A stretch of DNA of 64,000 nt from Adiantum capillus-veneris (GCA_014529385.2 CM043957.1:83685381-83749380); one strand, 5' to 3'; positions 23,301-34,303 are shown, counted from the stretch's first letter. Translations and numbers: made by a program. Notes: generated by a model not told the origin, from the letters alone.

Positions 23301-26300
23301 AGGAACCTTGAGCAATAAAGATCGCTAATCTTGAGAAAATACAACATTCATTCCGCTGCACCTAACATTGGTATCAGAGCTTTGGAAGTGTTCTGCATTA
23401 CTCAAGGAAAGAACCACAAGAATTTTTTTTGCTTGTTGCGATCGCACGAACCCCAGTTTACTTGGGCGTGGCGATTCCTAATCGTGTTTTGTTGAAGAGT
23501 GACAGGAATCCCAAGAAAGAAGGGTTTGGCCAACCTCCCCTTGTGTCTCTTTTCACTCATTGAGAGCGGACCGTGCACTTAGCGGCCGGCCAATCAACAT
23601 GAGGTGGGAAATAGCAACCTTGGTGTGAGCGCAAGGCCGCCAAGGGGTGCGCCCCCAGAAAAGGGTAGAACTCGGATGAAGAGAAGATCCTTCTCCAACG
23701 CGATTTGCAAGCGAAAGAAAACCTCAAGAACCCCAAGAACCCAAGACCCTCAAGACTCACGAACCTCAAGAACCCTAGATTCTCACGAATCAAGGACCTC
23801 AAGAACCTCAAGACCCTCAAGAACCCAAGTTCCTCGCGAACTTCAGAACCCAAGATTATAGTGCATGGTTGTCACCTGAAGCGGAATGGATACTTCGAAT
23901 ACAAGTGATGAGCATGAGAGAGGCGGCGAAGATTTTTCTCCACCAGGAGACTTTTTCGACTCTCTCCCTTCGCCATCTACGCCACGAGGTGCACTCACTC
24001 CTATGGAGTTGATGGTCAAATCGATGTTGGACATGATGGCACAACAACAAGAAACGAATCGAGTTGCATTGGCACAACTCGCAAGCAAAGCAGAAGCACA
24101 AGAAGCCAAGAACCGCGAACGCGATGACAACCGCCTTGCTCAGGAGCATGAGCGCATTGCTCTTGCCGCAAAACAAGAAGAAAATTGGCTTGCTTTCGAA
24201 CGCGAGCGCGATGAACGAGAAGCTCAAAGGGAGATTCGCCATCAAGAATTTCTTTCCCACATCCTAGCCTCGAAGACCGATCCACCCAAAGATCGTGGAA
24301 GTTCGTCAAGTGGCGCAAGCCACGACACGGATTCCAACCATCCAGTCACAGAAAAGTTGATTTTCAGTAAGTATGACAGTAAGATGGACGCTACTGTTAT
24401 TCATTCTTGGTTGCATCAATTTAATGCTTACTTTGCGACAACTAAGAAGACAAGCAATAGCAAAGTTTTGACGACAGCTATGTACCTTGCCGGTGATGCC
24501 ATTAATTGGTATCACGCATGGCAAGAGGCACAGCTAGCCGCGCACCTAGAGGCAGTCGACGATTTCACGCCCTTCCCTTTTAGTTGGGCTGATTTCCAAG
24601 ACAAGCTCAAGGCGCGGTTTATACCACCTCAGTACCTTGCACAATTGAAGGACGATTGGCAAGCTCTCAAGCAAAATGGTATGCCGGTCATGTCTTTTTC
24701 TAATCGTGTTTTGCAGCTAGGTACCCAACTTTACATGTCGGAAGATGGAACGCAAAGAGGCTTTTCTCTTTGGATTGGACGAGTATATCAAGTACGATGT
24801 CGAGGTATTCGATCCAATCGATCTCAACAAGGCAGTAGCGATTGCTCTCGCACAAGAGATGAAGCACAACAAGGGAAAGCCTAAGGAGAACAAAACTTCC
24901 ACAAGTACCTCGCCGACTCCTCAGAACGGTAAGAACGGTAAGAATGGTAAAAATGATAACTCTTCTAACCAATCTACCAACAGTCTCTCATCATAGAATT
25001 CTTCCAATGAATCTAAGGGTAAGGCTAACACAACTGCTAAACCTAAGCTTACTCCAGAGGAAAAGGTAGCACAAGGAATTGTAGGAGGTTACATCACTTC
25101 GGAAGAACAAAGCACGTATTCTAAGGAAGGTCGTCGTTTTCATTGTCACATTAAGGGTCACATAAAACGAACATGTCCTAAGCTTGACTCGAATGAATCT
25201 AAAGAACTCACAACACCCACTACATCTGTCAATGCAATGAATGATAACACGATTGTACCCAAAGTTTCTCAGGACCCTCCCATTGATGATTCTCTCATTG
25301 AATGTTATGGTCGTACGTCGGGGCACCGTTTTGTCATATTGTTTGACCCAGGTAGTATGAATGATGTGATCAACCCCTCTCTTGTTGAGAGAGCCCGCCT
25401 TGAAGTTAGTCCGAGATTTCCTATTGAGGTCTCTAGCTTTCGTCCTGGTATGGACGCTCTCATCACGAAGGAGTGCCTTGATGTGTTGTTTGCAATTCAA
25501 CAGACTGCCTTCACTAGAAGATTTGTTGTTTCTCCTCTCTCAGGATGTGATATGATTTTAGGCATGAAATGGTTTCGTGAAATTAACCCTCTCGTTGATT
25601 GGGAGGCTAGCACTTTAACTCTCAATGCCAAAAGTGATTCTCCTACTGTCTTTCATGGAGTGGATACTTCTCCTTCTCCATCTCTCATTGCTACTATGCA
25701 GCACAAGGTTGAAAGGATTTGAGATAAGAAGACTCTTTCAGTCTCTTTTTCTCCAGATCATGACACACAAGATTTGCATGATTATAAGAAGCATGATGAT
25801 TTGAATGATGATGACAATGACAAGCATGATGCTTTGCATGATCAAGATGTGATTTCTCACAAGCATGATGAGTTGCATGAAGATGATGTGATTGTTCACA
25901 AGGATGATGTGTTAGTGGATGCTTTTTCTAGCGAAGCTAACCTCGTTGTAGATTCGATCAATCACAAAGAACCGATCTTTGCTTTTGAGTCGAGGTCCAA
26001 AGACCCCCACAGGACGATTCGATCATTCACGACGAATCGATCTTGGCTCTTGAGCCTTGGTCCAAAGAACCCTCACAGGAAGTATTATGTGTTCGCATAA
26101 TTGATACGTACGCATTATTCGAATGTTTCATTCGTGATCGTTTCCTGTATTTTAGTCAGCATCGTTATGTGATCCCTTTTGCTAGGCATGACATACTGTA
26201 TGTTGAGCACGTTTCTCTCATGGATAAGCACGAATGTATGCGAATTGTTCATGAAAAGCTGAAAAGTTTGTATGTTAGGAAGTCACATTCCATTTCTTCC

Positions 26301-29300
26301 GTGGCATGACACAATTTCCGAACGAGCACATGATTGTATGAGCACCAAGCATGGGCATTTCCATTGTGATTTGCCACAGTTGATTAATTTTGATCAAACA
26401 GAAAAGATTCGAGCGCATTGTTTGCATGTGTTTGATGAACGGGTTGTCACTCCGTCTCTATGTTCATCTACATTGCACGCACAGTCTTTAGAGAAGAAAA
26501 TATTTTTTTCCTTCACTTTACATGGAATGGGTATGTTCATGGTTTTGTGTTGGAGATGGTTTCAGGAATTTTCAGCCATGGAGATTCTTGAAGACGAAAG
26601 AAGCAGGACTCTAGACGAAGTTGAAGCATCACAAGAGCCACAGAAGACTTTGAGTCGCTTTCGGCGCGGCCCAAAGAAGCAAGCATTGCAGACCTTTATG
26701 AAGTTCAAGTACCGCTCGACCCACACAGCAGAGTGGGCCGGCGAAGAGTCCCTTCCAGGATTCCGGATGTTGTCGGCAGTCTCCCTTGACGCCATACAGT
26801 TCGGTACCAGTACCTCACTTTGAAAAGGAGGGGATATCACGTGACACATCCCAACCCTATGTGTTTGTGGACAAGCTACACCACAGCAAGGTTCAGTCAG
26901 TTCAGTCAAGTCTAGATTAGCAGTGATCTGACACTTTTGTGAATCTATTCGTAGACCGTGCATGTCCAGTCACTTAGCATAGATGCATATCCTCCGGTTG
27001 CACACAGCATGATCATTGGAATTCCCATCAGAATCCATTAGCATCAGTTAGGGGAATTTTCGAGTGCATTTAGCCTATTTTTCTATTTTTGGTTATTTCA
27101 CTTATTATTTTTAAGTGACTTTCCTACAAAAGTAGGTAGGGCAATTTTGCTAAGTTAATATAGAAGCAAACCCAAGTTAGCACTTTCTGGCAGAAGAGGC
27201 AACAGGAGCTTCCCGCTCAACAGGCAACTTCTCAGCAGTACCCCCCCTCATGACCCATCGACATACCTCCCATCACCCCCCGGTGTTTTCCCGCGACAGA
27301 ACCCAGCAGCATTAGCGTTTTTGCTTTCCTCTGCCATCGCCATCCTATGCTCCTCATACCTAGCGTTTCCATTACCCATTGGCAGCAGCAATAGAAGATC
27401 ACCAACGCTAGCATCTAGTGCAGATCTGCAGCGTTTTTCAGCCCTTGCAGATTGCATCAGTAGCAGATCCCTAGCGCTTGCAGTCATTGTCAGCATTCCC
27501 CAGAAACCTCATCAATTTCACTAACGCTAGCACGAACCACCAGCGTTTTTTGATTTCAGTCCCAGCATTTTACAGCAGGGTTTTCAGCCATGAAGAAAAT
27601 GCAGAATTCAGCCATGACTCAGTAGCCGATTAGCCCAACCCGGTTGCGGATTGTTTCCCCATCTTCAACCAAAGAAACGCAGCCAAAACAGTCCATTTTC
27701 AGCCTTGAAACACTCCCAGAAATTCAGCATCTAGAAGATCTCAGATTTCAGCCCAAGTCGCCGTCGTCATCACCGTCGTCGTCATCGGCATAGTCCATTG
27801 CATCTGCATTGTACGCATTTGTGCAATCAAGTAGACCACTCTCGCCGACGAGAGTGGGGCCTTTGGAGGAGGGTTTTACAAACCTCTCGGTGTCGTATCT
27901 CTTCTTCTCCTTCTCTCAGTCTCATTCATTTGCACGCACAACATCCACTCACTTTGTTCGTGACCACAGCACTCTACAAGACAGAAAGCTCTCTCTTTCC
28001 CTAAAGAACTAAAAGGAACCTTGAGCAATAAAGATCACTAATCTTGAGAAAATACAACATTCATTCTGCTGCACCTTACAAAAAAAGATAAAGGGTATTT
28101 TGGGGAATTTCCACAAATTTCGGGTCCCTCGGATATTGTACTTTGAGAAGCATTAATAATAAAGAAATACCGAAAGGGGCGCCAATCTTTGGGGCCAATC
28201 TCTCTGGGCATGCAACTACACCGTGCGGTGTCGTCTTTCTCTCAGTTTTGTCCATTTCTCTCACTTTTCTCTCATGTGCACAATAGATTCTCGACTTGGA
28301 GTGTCCAAGTCTGTACAAACAGCTCCGCCAAGGACCAGCCAAAGGGGTGACAAACTGTAGCAACACGTACTAAATAGCCCACGTCCATATTACATGATGC
28401 AGAGACTACCACCATTTCAGAAAATCTAGAAAGCGCCAGCATATCCATTGGTCTAATTTCGAAGAGGAATTGTCAAGTGACACATTCAACCCTATGTGTT
28501 CGTGGACAAGCTACAGCATGACCAAGGTTTAGTTCAGTCAAGTCAGTCTAGGATAGGAAGTGATCTGACACTTTTGTGAGTCTGTTCGCAGACCGTGCAT
28601 GTCCAAACACTTAGATTAGATGCATATCCTCTGGTTGCACACAGCATGATCATTAGATTTCCATCATAACCAATCAGGAGCATTTTTACAATGCACAGAC
28701 CTATTTTCCCTATTTTTGATATTTTTCACTTATAATTTTTAAGTGACTTTTGTTAGAACTATGTAGGGCAATTTTGCTAAGTTTGTATATATAGAAACCT
28801 GGCGCTAGCACTTTCTGGCAGAAGAGGCAACAAGAGCACACGCTCAACAGGCAACTTCTCAAGAGAACCCCCAAGAGGCCTAGCGTTTTTGCATCACAGT
28901 AGAAGTCTGGCGTTTTTGGACCAAATCAGCCAATGTTTTTGCATTCGCAACAGCAAGAAGCAGAAGACTCCCAACGTTAGCAGATTACCCACAGCCAGAC
29001 CATTTTCAGCCCTGACGTTTTTGCATCTGCCAAGCATTTCAACGTTTTGCAGATCTACCACGACGGAACCAACATAAGCACCAGCGTTTTCAGTTTTCAG
29101 CACTTAGACATCGCAGAACAAGTCCCGATCCTCGCAGATCTCACCTTCCCGCAGCAGGCCCTCGCCGCACGATCAGATCCCGTGAAGTTTGCAGATTCAG
29201 CCCGGAAAACGCAGATTTCAGCATCTGCGTTTCGGCGCATTGTCGTCGCATCGTCGTCATCGACATCATCCCCGACATAGAGTCAAAATTCAGCAGATAA

Positions 29301-30539
29301 AGATTTACAGATTTCAGCCAGCATTTTCAGATTTCAGCCCGTCTCGTCGTCGTCCTCATCGTCGTCGACATCGTCGGCAAGTCCAAGCATTGTAGAGATT
29401 TGTGCAATCATAAGTAGACCGCTCTCGCCATAGAGAGTGGGGCCCTTGGAGGAGGGTTTACGTCTTTGGTGTCGTATTCTCTTCTCTCTCTATCTCTTAG
29501 TCTCATGCACCTTCATTCGCAGTGTCCATTCACTTTGTTTGTGATCACTTGCACTCTCTCATAAAGAACGGAAGGCTCTCCCTTCCCTAAGTACAAAGGA
29601 ACCTTGAGCACAGTTCGTAGCACTCATCTTGAGCAAAGTTCAAACATTCACTTCCGCTGCACCTTACAGGAATCAATGCAAAAATATACGAGGCAGAAGA
29701 TCGATACATGGTGGCACGAAATTTGTGTCCATGTTCGTATCATGGACCATGGTAGGTCACTTGATTGATGTTTTATGCAAGTAGGCCTTTTCATTTAGCC
29801 ATATAGAGTGATAGTTTATATATTTGTAGGCTTCTCTTGTGAAATTAAAAAAAAAATTCTAATTTTTAAAGGTTTTTTTACCAATAGTGCGTATTTTTAC
29901 GTACCTTAAACCTCAATGCATACAAGAATGTGTACCTTACGTACCGAATACGTACAGCATTTTACATTTGGTTCCACCTTGCAAGATTGCAGAGAGCACG
30001 ACTGCACAAAGGGACTTTCTAATAGTTGTCATATGTAATTATGAATATAAAAAGAAGTACGAAAGGGGCACCTGATGTCACTGCCCCTAATGGGCTATAA
30101 ACAGAGAAAATAGCAGTGAATATATGACTGAAATCTGATGATATGTAGAGGAATGTTGCCGGCAAAGCACCAGATGCTAAGCCGGGTGATCCATGGTGGG
30201 CCCAAGGCTAGCGCTGCCCCCCTTTGTTGAAAACGCTGTTGTTTGCCAAAAAATGCAGATCTGGACGCAGGTTGTAGGGAGGGTTTTACCGGCCACGAAA
30301 AAGCCCAAAAGGGCCAGCGCTGGCTGTCGAAAGGTGATCGCCAAGTGTGGGAGCAACACCACACGTGGAGGTGGGGTCCTTCTCGACAGAAAACGCCAAA
30401 TTCCATTGCGTGCCTGAGTTTGTGCAAAACACAGGCAGATCTGCAGAAAACGCTGGCTGATCTGATCCCTTGGGAATAGAACCTGATGCGGAAGCACCCA
30501 GACCATGGAGAGCCTGAGCTTTGATACCATGTAAGAGTG

Positions 30540-30613
<74 letters not shown>

Positions 30614-32859
30614 GACAACACAAGCGTTGGTGTAGGTGGAAGAGGGGGCGATTGCTGATCAGCCCCCCATGACTACCAAAGCAAAAGACCCGTACAATGA
30701 TCAAATGATCTATATCTGAGAAGTGGGTACTCCCCTGGCCCCATATATCGGTGCCCAAGGGAGAGGTCGAGCAGTGCCAATGAAGGCCCCACAACCCAGC
30801 ATAAAAAATAATACATGTAGGGCGCCCATACACGGTGGGCGGCAGAACAATGCAGCCTATATGCATATGCAAGCATGGGTGACCAAGCTCGGAGGCACAC
30901 TAGCCGTACATGCATGCCCTAGACTTGAGTGAAGCAACAGAGTGATGTAAATCTAGGATGAGTTTCTAATCCATGAGCAACCCAAATCATAGTAATTCAA
31001 GCAGGCCACACAAAGTGCCTAATGAGTATATAGTGTCGCTAAAGATGCATTAAAGAGGTAAAACTTGAAATAATCTCCCAACTTGGCATCTTGTATTACT
31101 ACAAGGTCTTGTTCCCACATAAGTCAAGCATCTGCTATTTAAAATCCTCTCATCCACAAAGAACATTGAAGCATTGCCACATTCACACAAATCACAAAGT
31201 TAATGATTTCCTCAAGTGTGGACAATAAGATGCCTTACTTGACTATGGCCACAATCATGTTGTAACCATCAATTAGCATGTGCTGACATGCAACCATGCA
31301 CTAGCTTGCGCAATCAAACATTGAAAGTCTATTTCAATCTTCTTCATATTGCTTGAAAATCCATATGATGCATTCAAGCTTGATGTAGAAGCCCGGGTTG
31401 TAAGACCACACACATAGACATAGATAACAAGAACGTATGCAATGCTAGATTGGTGTGAATGATGGAAGATTAAGACACTTACTAAGTAGGGAGAGTAATT
31501 GATAGTAATATTGCGACAAGAGACACAAACTTGCCTATTGTTTGATCATATCGACAAAAAATCATATCTACATTGGTCGTGGATTCATACCAAGAGCAAT
31601 CACAGCTAAATTTAGGGAACAGCAAATTGGAGAGGTGGAACAAGGGTAAAAATGAAAAGAAGAGGCAGGGGGATTGGACATGACCATAAATCTTCTTGCA
31701 TAATGAGAAATGAAACACAAATACTGCTGACTCTACATGTCATGCACAACGAATTGAGGGTGTCTTTTGACAATTTCCCCGTAAGCCAATATCATGGAGC
31801 TTGGATTAGCCATTATTGGGCCATGCATCCTTTCTTTTTATCACCGACTGCTCGATTTGACCAAATAAATTGATAGACAAAAATTTAACTAAGTTTTCAA
31901 GATTTGAGTCATACAAAGATAGAACCAACCTCAGAGAAAAACAAAAACATTGTTGCATAAAAAAATATCTTAATGTAAATCATAAGCTAATTCAAAATAA
32001 CCCGTGGTTCTTTTTGGTAAATGGACCTTCAGGTAGCCACAACTCACAGTTCTAAAGAGCATAGTTGCACCAGCATTCAAAAATGAAACTTGTCTGTAAA
32101 TCTGGTAGGGATATTTTAAATATAGAGCCCTCGGGCTCAGGACTTGAAAAGCCCTTAATATGTAATTTTATGATACCTAGGCTCAGATGTCTGCACTAAC
32201 TAATCCCTCTACCAAGGAGTAAACAAGCAGTGCCATTTCAACAAGTAAATCAAAGGCTGTGCTCACTGATTCTTGACAAAAATTCAGCAACAAGATTACA
32301 CAGAGCAAATACATGCATGTGCTTTGAGTTCTTGTCGTGAAATTTGAGAAACCCAACATTTCATTCAGCTGTCACAAACTTATAGCTGTGTCACACAAGA
32401 CATTACCCGCTTTCGCATTCTGTCAAAGTCGCTGCTCTTAAATTCTTGCCTGGCTGTCTTTTTCATGCGCAAGACAAGCAGTTCACTTTTGAGCTCCACA
32501 ACACTGTCTTTCAGCTCCTGGTCGCTCATCTTCCTTAGCTCCTCCAACTCCTGCTCTCGCTTTGCCATCATTGAAGGTTGTAATGGTCTGTACCTGACAC
32601 ATGGAGCCAGTGTGGTGGTACGGATTGAAACCCTGGTTCCCTTGAAAGAGCAATGACCGCTGCCCACATTGCTGCTCGGCTGCATATAGGAGAAACATTG
32701 ACACAAGCGTAAGATTTTCAGCAAGCCAGTGCTTGGATACAACACAAGCGCGCGTGTGTGGACAGCAATCTTGCGCAAAGCACGAAAAAAATACACAGAG
32801 ACGCTACCCACCAGAGCCTTGGCGAGCGACGTCAAGCTGAATGCAGCAGCAGCGGCCAT
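20170..32859 (-). CDS. RPL29: Plastid large-ribosomal-subunit protein uL29c, nuclear gene with ~12-kb intron
   Basis: Three minus-strand exons are proposed: 32859-32812, 32679-32407 and 20331-20170, joined they give about 160 residues. The core reads MAKREQELEELRKMSDQEL, VVELKSELLVLRMKK, EFKSSDFDRMRKR | IARMLTIHRERE, RKLDKAWKRSI and PKPPPSL. This is the uL29 helical hairpin plus the basic C-terminal extension of plant chloroplast L29. The protein binds 23S rRNA near the exit tunnel. The first ~53 residues (MAAAAAFSLTSLA..., rich in Ala, Ser and Arg) look like a chloroplast transit peptide, and the start ATG lies in a favourable gccATGgcc context. The long intron has donor cgg|gtaatg at 32406 and acceptor ttggcag|ata at 20332, phase 0, and joins RMRKR to IARML exactly where the family continues. 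The 132-bp first intron is less certain. Confidence 0.87.
22189..23367 (+). repeat. 5' LTR of the gypsy-like element
   Basis: 1179 bp, TGTCACGTGACAC...CACCTAACA. The first bases contain a CACGTG G-box palindrome in the U3 position. Confidence 0.9.
23716..23852 (+). repeat. Short imperfect repeats in the gypsy leader
   Basis: Repeated caagaacc / caagaccct / tcaagaac blocks run through the untranslated leader just before gag, giving Lys-Asn/Ser-Arg rich strings in the frames. Confidence 0.7.
23886..25722 (+). pseudogene. Gypsy gag-protease, frameshifted and with a stop
   Basis: Gag starts with MDTSNTSDEHERGGEDF and has a charged coiled-coil-like stretch at residues 40-120, then the retrotransposon gag core (FSKYDSKMDATVIHSWLHQF, AINWYHAW, DFQDKLKARFIPPQY). 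The frame shifts near 24740 and continues KEAFLFGLDEYIKYDVEVFDP. A TAG interrupts at 24994. The zinc knuckle (FHCHIKGHIKRTC) has Arg where the first Cys should be. The protease active-site motif reads FDPGSMNDVI, with Pro in place of Ser of D-S-G, followed by MILGMKWF and INPLVDWE, the typical sequence after the retropepsin. Gag packages RNA and the protease matures it; this copy is inactive. Confidence 0.85.
25723..26834 (+). other. Non-RT tail of the gypsy-like element
   Basis: The interior after the protease has His/Asp-rich imperfect repeats at about 25770-25930 (KHDDLNDDDNDKHDALHDQD-like). Further frames reach 26823 without any RT or integrase motif. This stretch replaces the missing pol genes. 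It ends in the polypurine tract. Confidence 0.6.
26835..28080 (+). repeat. 3' LTR of the gypsy-like element
   Basis: 1246 bp, starts TATCACGTGACAC (second base changed from G) and ends CACCTTACA. It carries an extra block near 27601-27680 relative to the 5' LTR. Confidence 0.9.
28471..29668 (+). mobile_element. Solo LTR related to the gypsy-like element
   Basis: 1198 bp, TGTCAAGTGACAC...CACCTTACA, similar along its length to the LTRs at 22189 and 26835 but clearly diverged. GGAAT lies on both sides (28466-28470 and 29669-29673). No interior is attached, so it is a solo LTR left by recombination between the two LTRs of a former full element. Confidence 0.9.
29669..32406. other. Rest of the RPL29 intron; partial LTR-element leader
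   Basis: Mostly unrecognised. On the minus strand, TGGTATCAAAGC at about 30519-30530 directly follows an LTR-like ...CTCTTACA end. This suggests a primer-binding site with part of an untranslated leader at about 30100-30530. No second LTR is identified. Confidence 0.4.
30542..30610. repeat. (GT)n(GA)n compound microsatellite
   Basis: About 21 TG units followed by about 14 GA units. It creates the His-Thr and Leu-Ser repeats in minus-strand frames. Confidence 0.95.
32407..32679 (-). CDS. RPL29: RPL29 core coding exon
   Basis: 91 codons from PSSNVGSG to RMRKR, after a pyrimidine-rich acceptor (tttctcctatatgcag at 32680-32695). It holds the end of the transit peptide and the conserved uL29 helices. 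The frame is also open upstream through the proposed intron, so an unspliced longer N-terminus is possible. Splicing gives a more typical transit-peptide length. Confidence 0.85.
32812..32859 (-). CDS. RPL29: RPL29 first coding exon (proposed)
   Basis: 16 codons, MAAAAAFSLTSLAKAL, then donor ctg|gtgggt. The Ala/Ser-rich start suits a plastid transit peptide. The donor is acceptable rather than ideal. Confidence 0.6.
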
Positions 32860-32923
32860 GGCAGACTTCTATGTGGATAAGTTAGGACCGGCTTTAAACT
32901 TGAAGGAATTGAGTGAGAGAGTT

Positions 32924-32957
32924 GGGGGGGGTGGGGGGGGGGGGGGGGGGGGGGGGG
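32924..32957. repeat. Poly-G tract (poly-C on the RPL29 strand)
   Basis: 33 G with a single T interruption, 65-98 bp upstream of the RPL29 ATG, so in its 5' UTR or core promoter. Confidence 0.9.
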
Positions 32958-33493
32958 AAGGTTTGGCTCTAGTACATTTTATAGAGATACTCATGTGTAA
33001 CTAGAGTGATTCGTTAGCAATGCTCGGATCGAATTAAGATTGAGCAAAATATTGGAAACTATATATGCCATTTCAATACTTCTCAAGTGAAACAAGATGA
33101 AAAAATGTGATAAAATCACGAGGCCTGCCATAGAAATTTGCCTTGGTAATAGAAAAATGGAAACCGAAAAATTAATCGAGAGAGAGAGGCAGGTGGAAAT
33201 CCATTGAATTTAGCATAGTTGCTTTGGGAGACACACATTTTAGAGATGAGGTAATTGTCGTACACGCATGTTGAGCCTGCAGATCGAGTAGGGAGAAAAA
33301 CTGTGTTGACCAAATGGTTGTAGGTTACAAAAATTGTGTTTGATACATATGGTGAGATGAGTTGATATACGTCAAAACAGGTGTTTGGATGGTATGAATG
33401 TAGATTCCCTTTGCTTCGATGGTTTGGTGGGTAGGAAGGGTGGGGGAAGTGGGAAGGGAGGGGAGGTCTCCCCTCCAATGATCTTTGGGTTAT
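32958..33493 (-). other. RPL29 upstream region and Helentron 3' flank
   Basis: No recognised gene; a 120-codon minus-strand frame at 33116-33478 has no identifiable domain. The 3' end of the Helentron must lie somewhere here. AGGGGAG-GT-CTCCCCT at 33459-33474 is a short perfect stem just past the nuclease stop and is a candidate for the hairpin found near the ends of such elements. Confidence 0.4.
33459..33474 (-). other. Short GC-rich hairpin after the Helentron nuclease
   Basis: A 7-bp perfect stem with a 2-base loop, 20-35 bp past the nuclease stop codon. Its role as a terminal hairpin is only suggested by position. Confidence 0.35.
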
Positions 33494-34303
33494 TTATTTT
33501 GGGATCAGCATATATGTGATTGAATGATCTGACCAAAAGCAAAATCTTGTGCTACAAATGTAGTGAGGTTGTTGGCTTCTCACCCAAATATGGTCTAGCA
33601 TTGAATTATAGATGGTTGTTGTATCTTTGATTTGTTGCCGATAGCTCTGTGAATGAAGTAGAGATTCCAACTGTTGGTATTGGGTTTTTGTGGTGCTGAT
33701 GTCGATGTTGAAGTCCCCTAGTATGATGCTCAAGTTTTTTTTATTGTTTTCTTGTATCAAGTGTTGGAGTTCTAAAAGAAGTGTTTTTATTGGTGTGTTT
33801 GGTGATTTGTATACATTCATGACATGGATATGAGTTGTAGTTTGATTTTCGAAAGAGAAAGTTGCATCAATTATTTCAAGTCCTACTCTTGAGACAGTTT
33901 TTTGACATATGGATTGAATGCTTGGATGGTGGAATATAGATACACCATAACCATTATAATGTTGAATATGCTCAAAGTTTGGTGTCAGGGGGTTCATACT
34001 TTTTTTCTGTTTCGTTTCTTGGAAGCACAAGATGCTGGATGACATGAAGTTTGGGTCGCCCTTTATGTGGTCAATGTGTTTGTTGATTGAGACGATGTTT
34101 AATGATGCAACAATATGGTGTGTTTGTGCAAGTGCAACTAGGGGCTCGTTCAAGTAGGACCATCTAGCATTTGTCCGGAGACGTTTGATTTCTTTAAGGA
34201 CTATGGGGTCAGTTTTGATGTGGCTCTTGAGAATGGGACTAAGAATATGTAGATTTGCAGGGTCTTTGATACGTGATAGAGCTGTGTAGACCAAGCCATG
34301 GGA
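33494..34303 (-). pseudogene. Helentron helicase end and EEP (AP-endonuclease-like) nuclease
   Basis: The frame begins in the last helicase motif (VYTALSRIKDP, motif VI of PIF1-type helicases). After about 60 residues it enters an endonuclease/exonuclease/phosphatase domain. Visible are SLNIVSINKHIDHI near residue 65, LCFQETK near 90 (catalytic Glu), LGDFNID near 192 (Asp and Asn of the D-x-N pair) and a terminal SDHSITYM (the SDH motif). All expected catalytic residues are present. In Helentrons this domain, shared with non-LTR retrotransposons, is thought to nick DNA. A TAA at 34304-34306 separates it from the rest of the helicase, though the phase is the same. Confidence 0.85.

Larger units (their letters stand above)
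22189..28080 (+). mobile_element. Non-autonomous Ty3/gypsy-like LTR retrotransposon (gag-protease only)
   Basis: The 5' LTR is 22189-23367 and the 3' LTR 26835-28080. The primer-binding site tggtatcagagc is at 23369-23380 and the purine tract gaaaaggagggga at 26822-26834. AAAAA occurs on both sides (22184-22188 and 28081-28085). The 3.5-kb interior encodes gag and a retropepsin-like protease, then a low-complexity region. I find no RT, RNase H or integrase, so movement would have depended on a partner element. The LTRs differ visibly, including a segment of about 80 bp near 27600-27680 present only in the 3' copy. That indicates post-insertion change or gene conversion. Confidence 0.88.
21829..28135. 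other. AT-rich insert with inverted subterminal repeats, flanked by 32-bp direct repeats and split by the gypsy element
   Basis: A 32-bp sequence containing ctttgagaagcattaataat occurs at 21797-21828 and 28136-28167 with one mismatch. Just inside, 21858-21884 and 28093-28119 are imperfect inverted copies (aatttgtggaaatt... against its complement). Without the gypsy element the insert is about 410 bp. It may be a foldback element or a local duplication; the direct repeat is far longer than a normal transposase site duplication. Confidence 0.45.
20332..32406 (-). other. RPL29: RPL29 intron of 12,075 bp
   Basis: GT...AG borders and phase 0 match on both sides. The intron contains a gypsy element, a solo LTR of the same or a related family and other decayed transposon DNA; about 7.1 kb of it is LTR-retrotransposon sequence that I can delimit. 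Both delimited elements lie on the opposite strand to the gene. Confidence 0.83.

Noticed and set aside
26272-26823. 183-codon frame at the 3' end of the gypsy-like interior as a host gene
   Set aside because: It lies inside the retrotransposon, ends at the polypurine tract and has no recognised domain.
30130-30145. ctgatga motif as part of a hammerhead ribozyme
   Set aside because: No matching GAAA core or stems nearby; the same heptamer occurs by chance elsewhere (35920, 42870).
30177-30872. 231-codon minus-strand frame with His-Thr and Leu-Ser runs
   Set aside because: The length comes from the (GT)n(GA)n microsatellite; the rest looks like an LTR-element leader.
33116-33478. 120-codon minus-strand frame downstream of the Helentron nuclease
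   Set aside because: No domain, and it overlaps the likely transposon end and a purine-rich tract.
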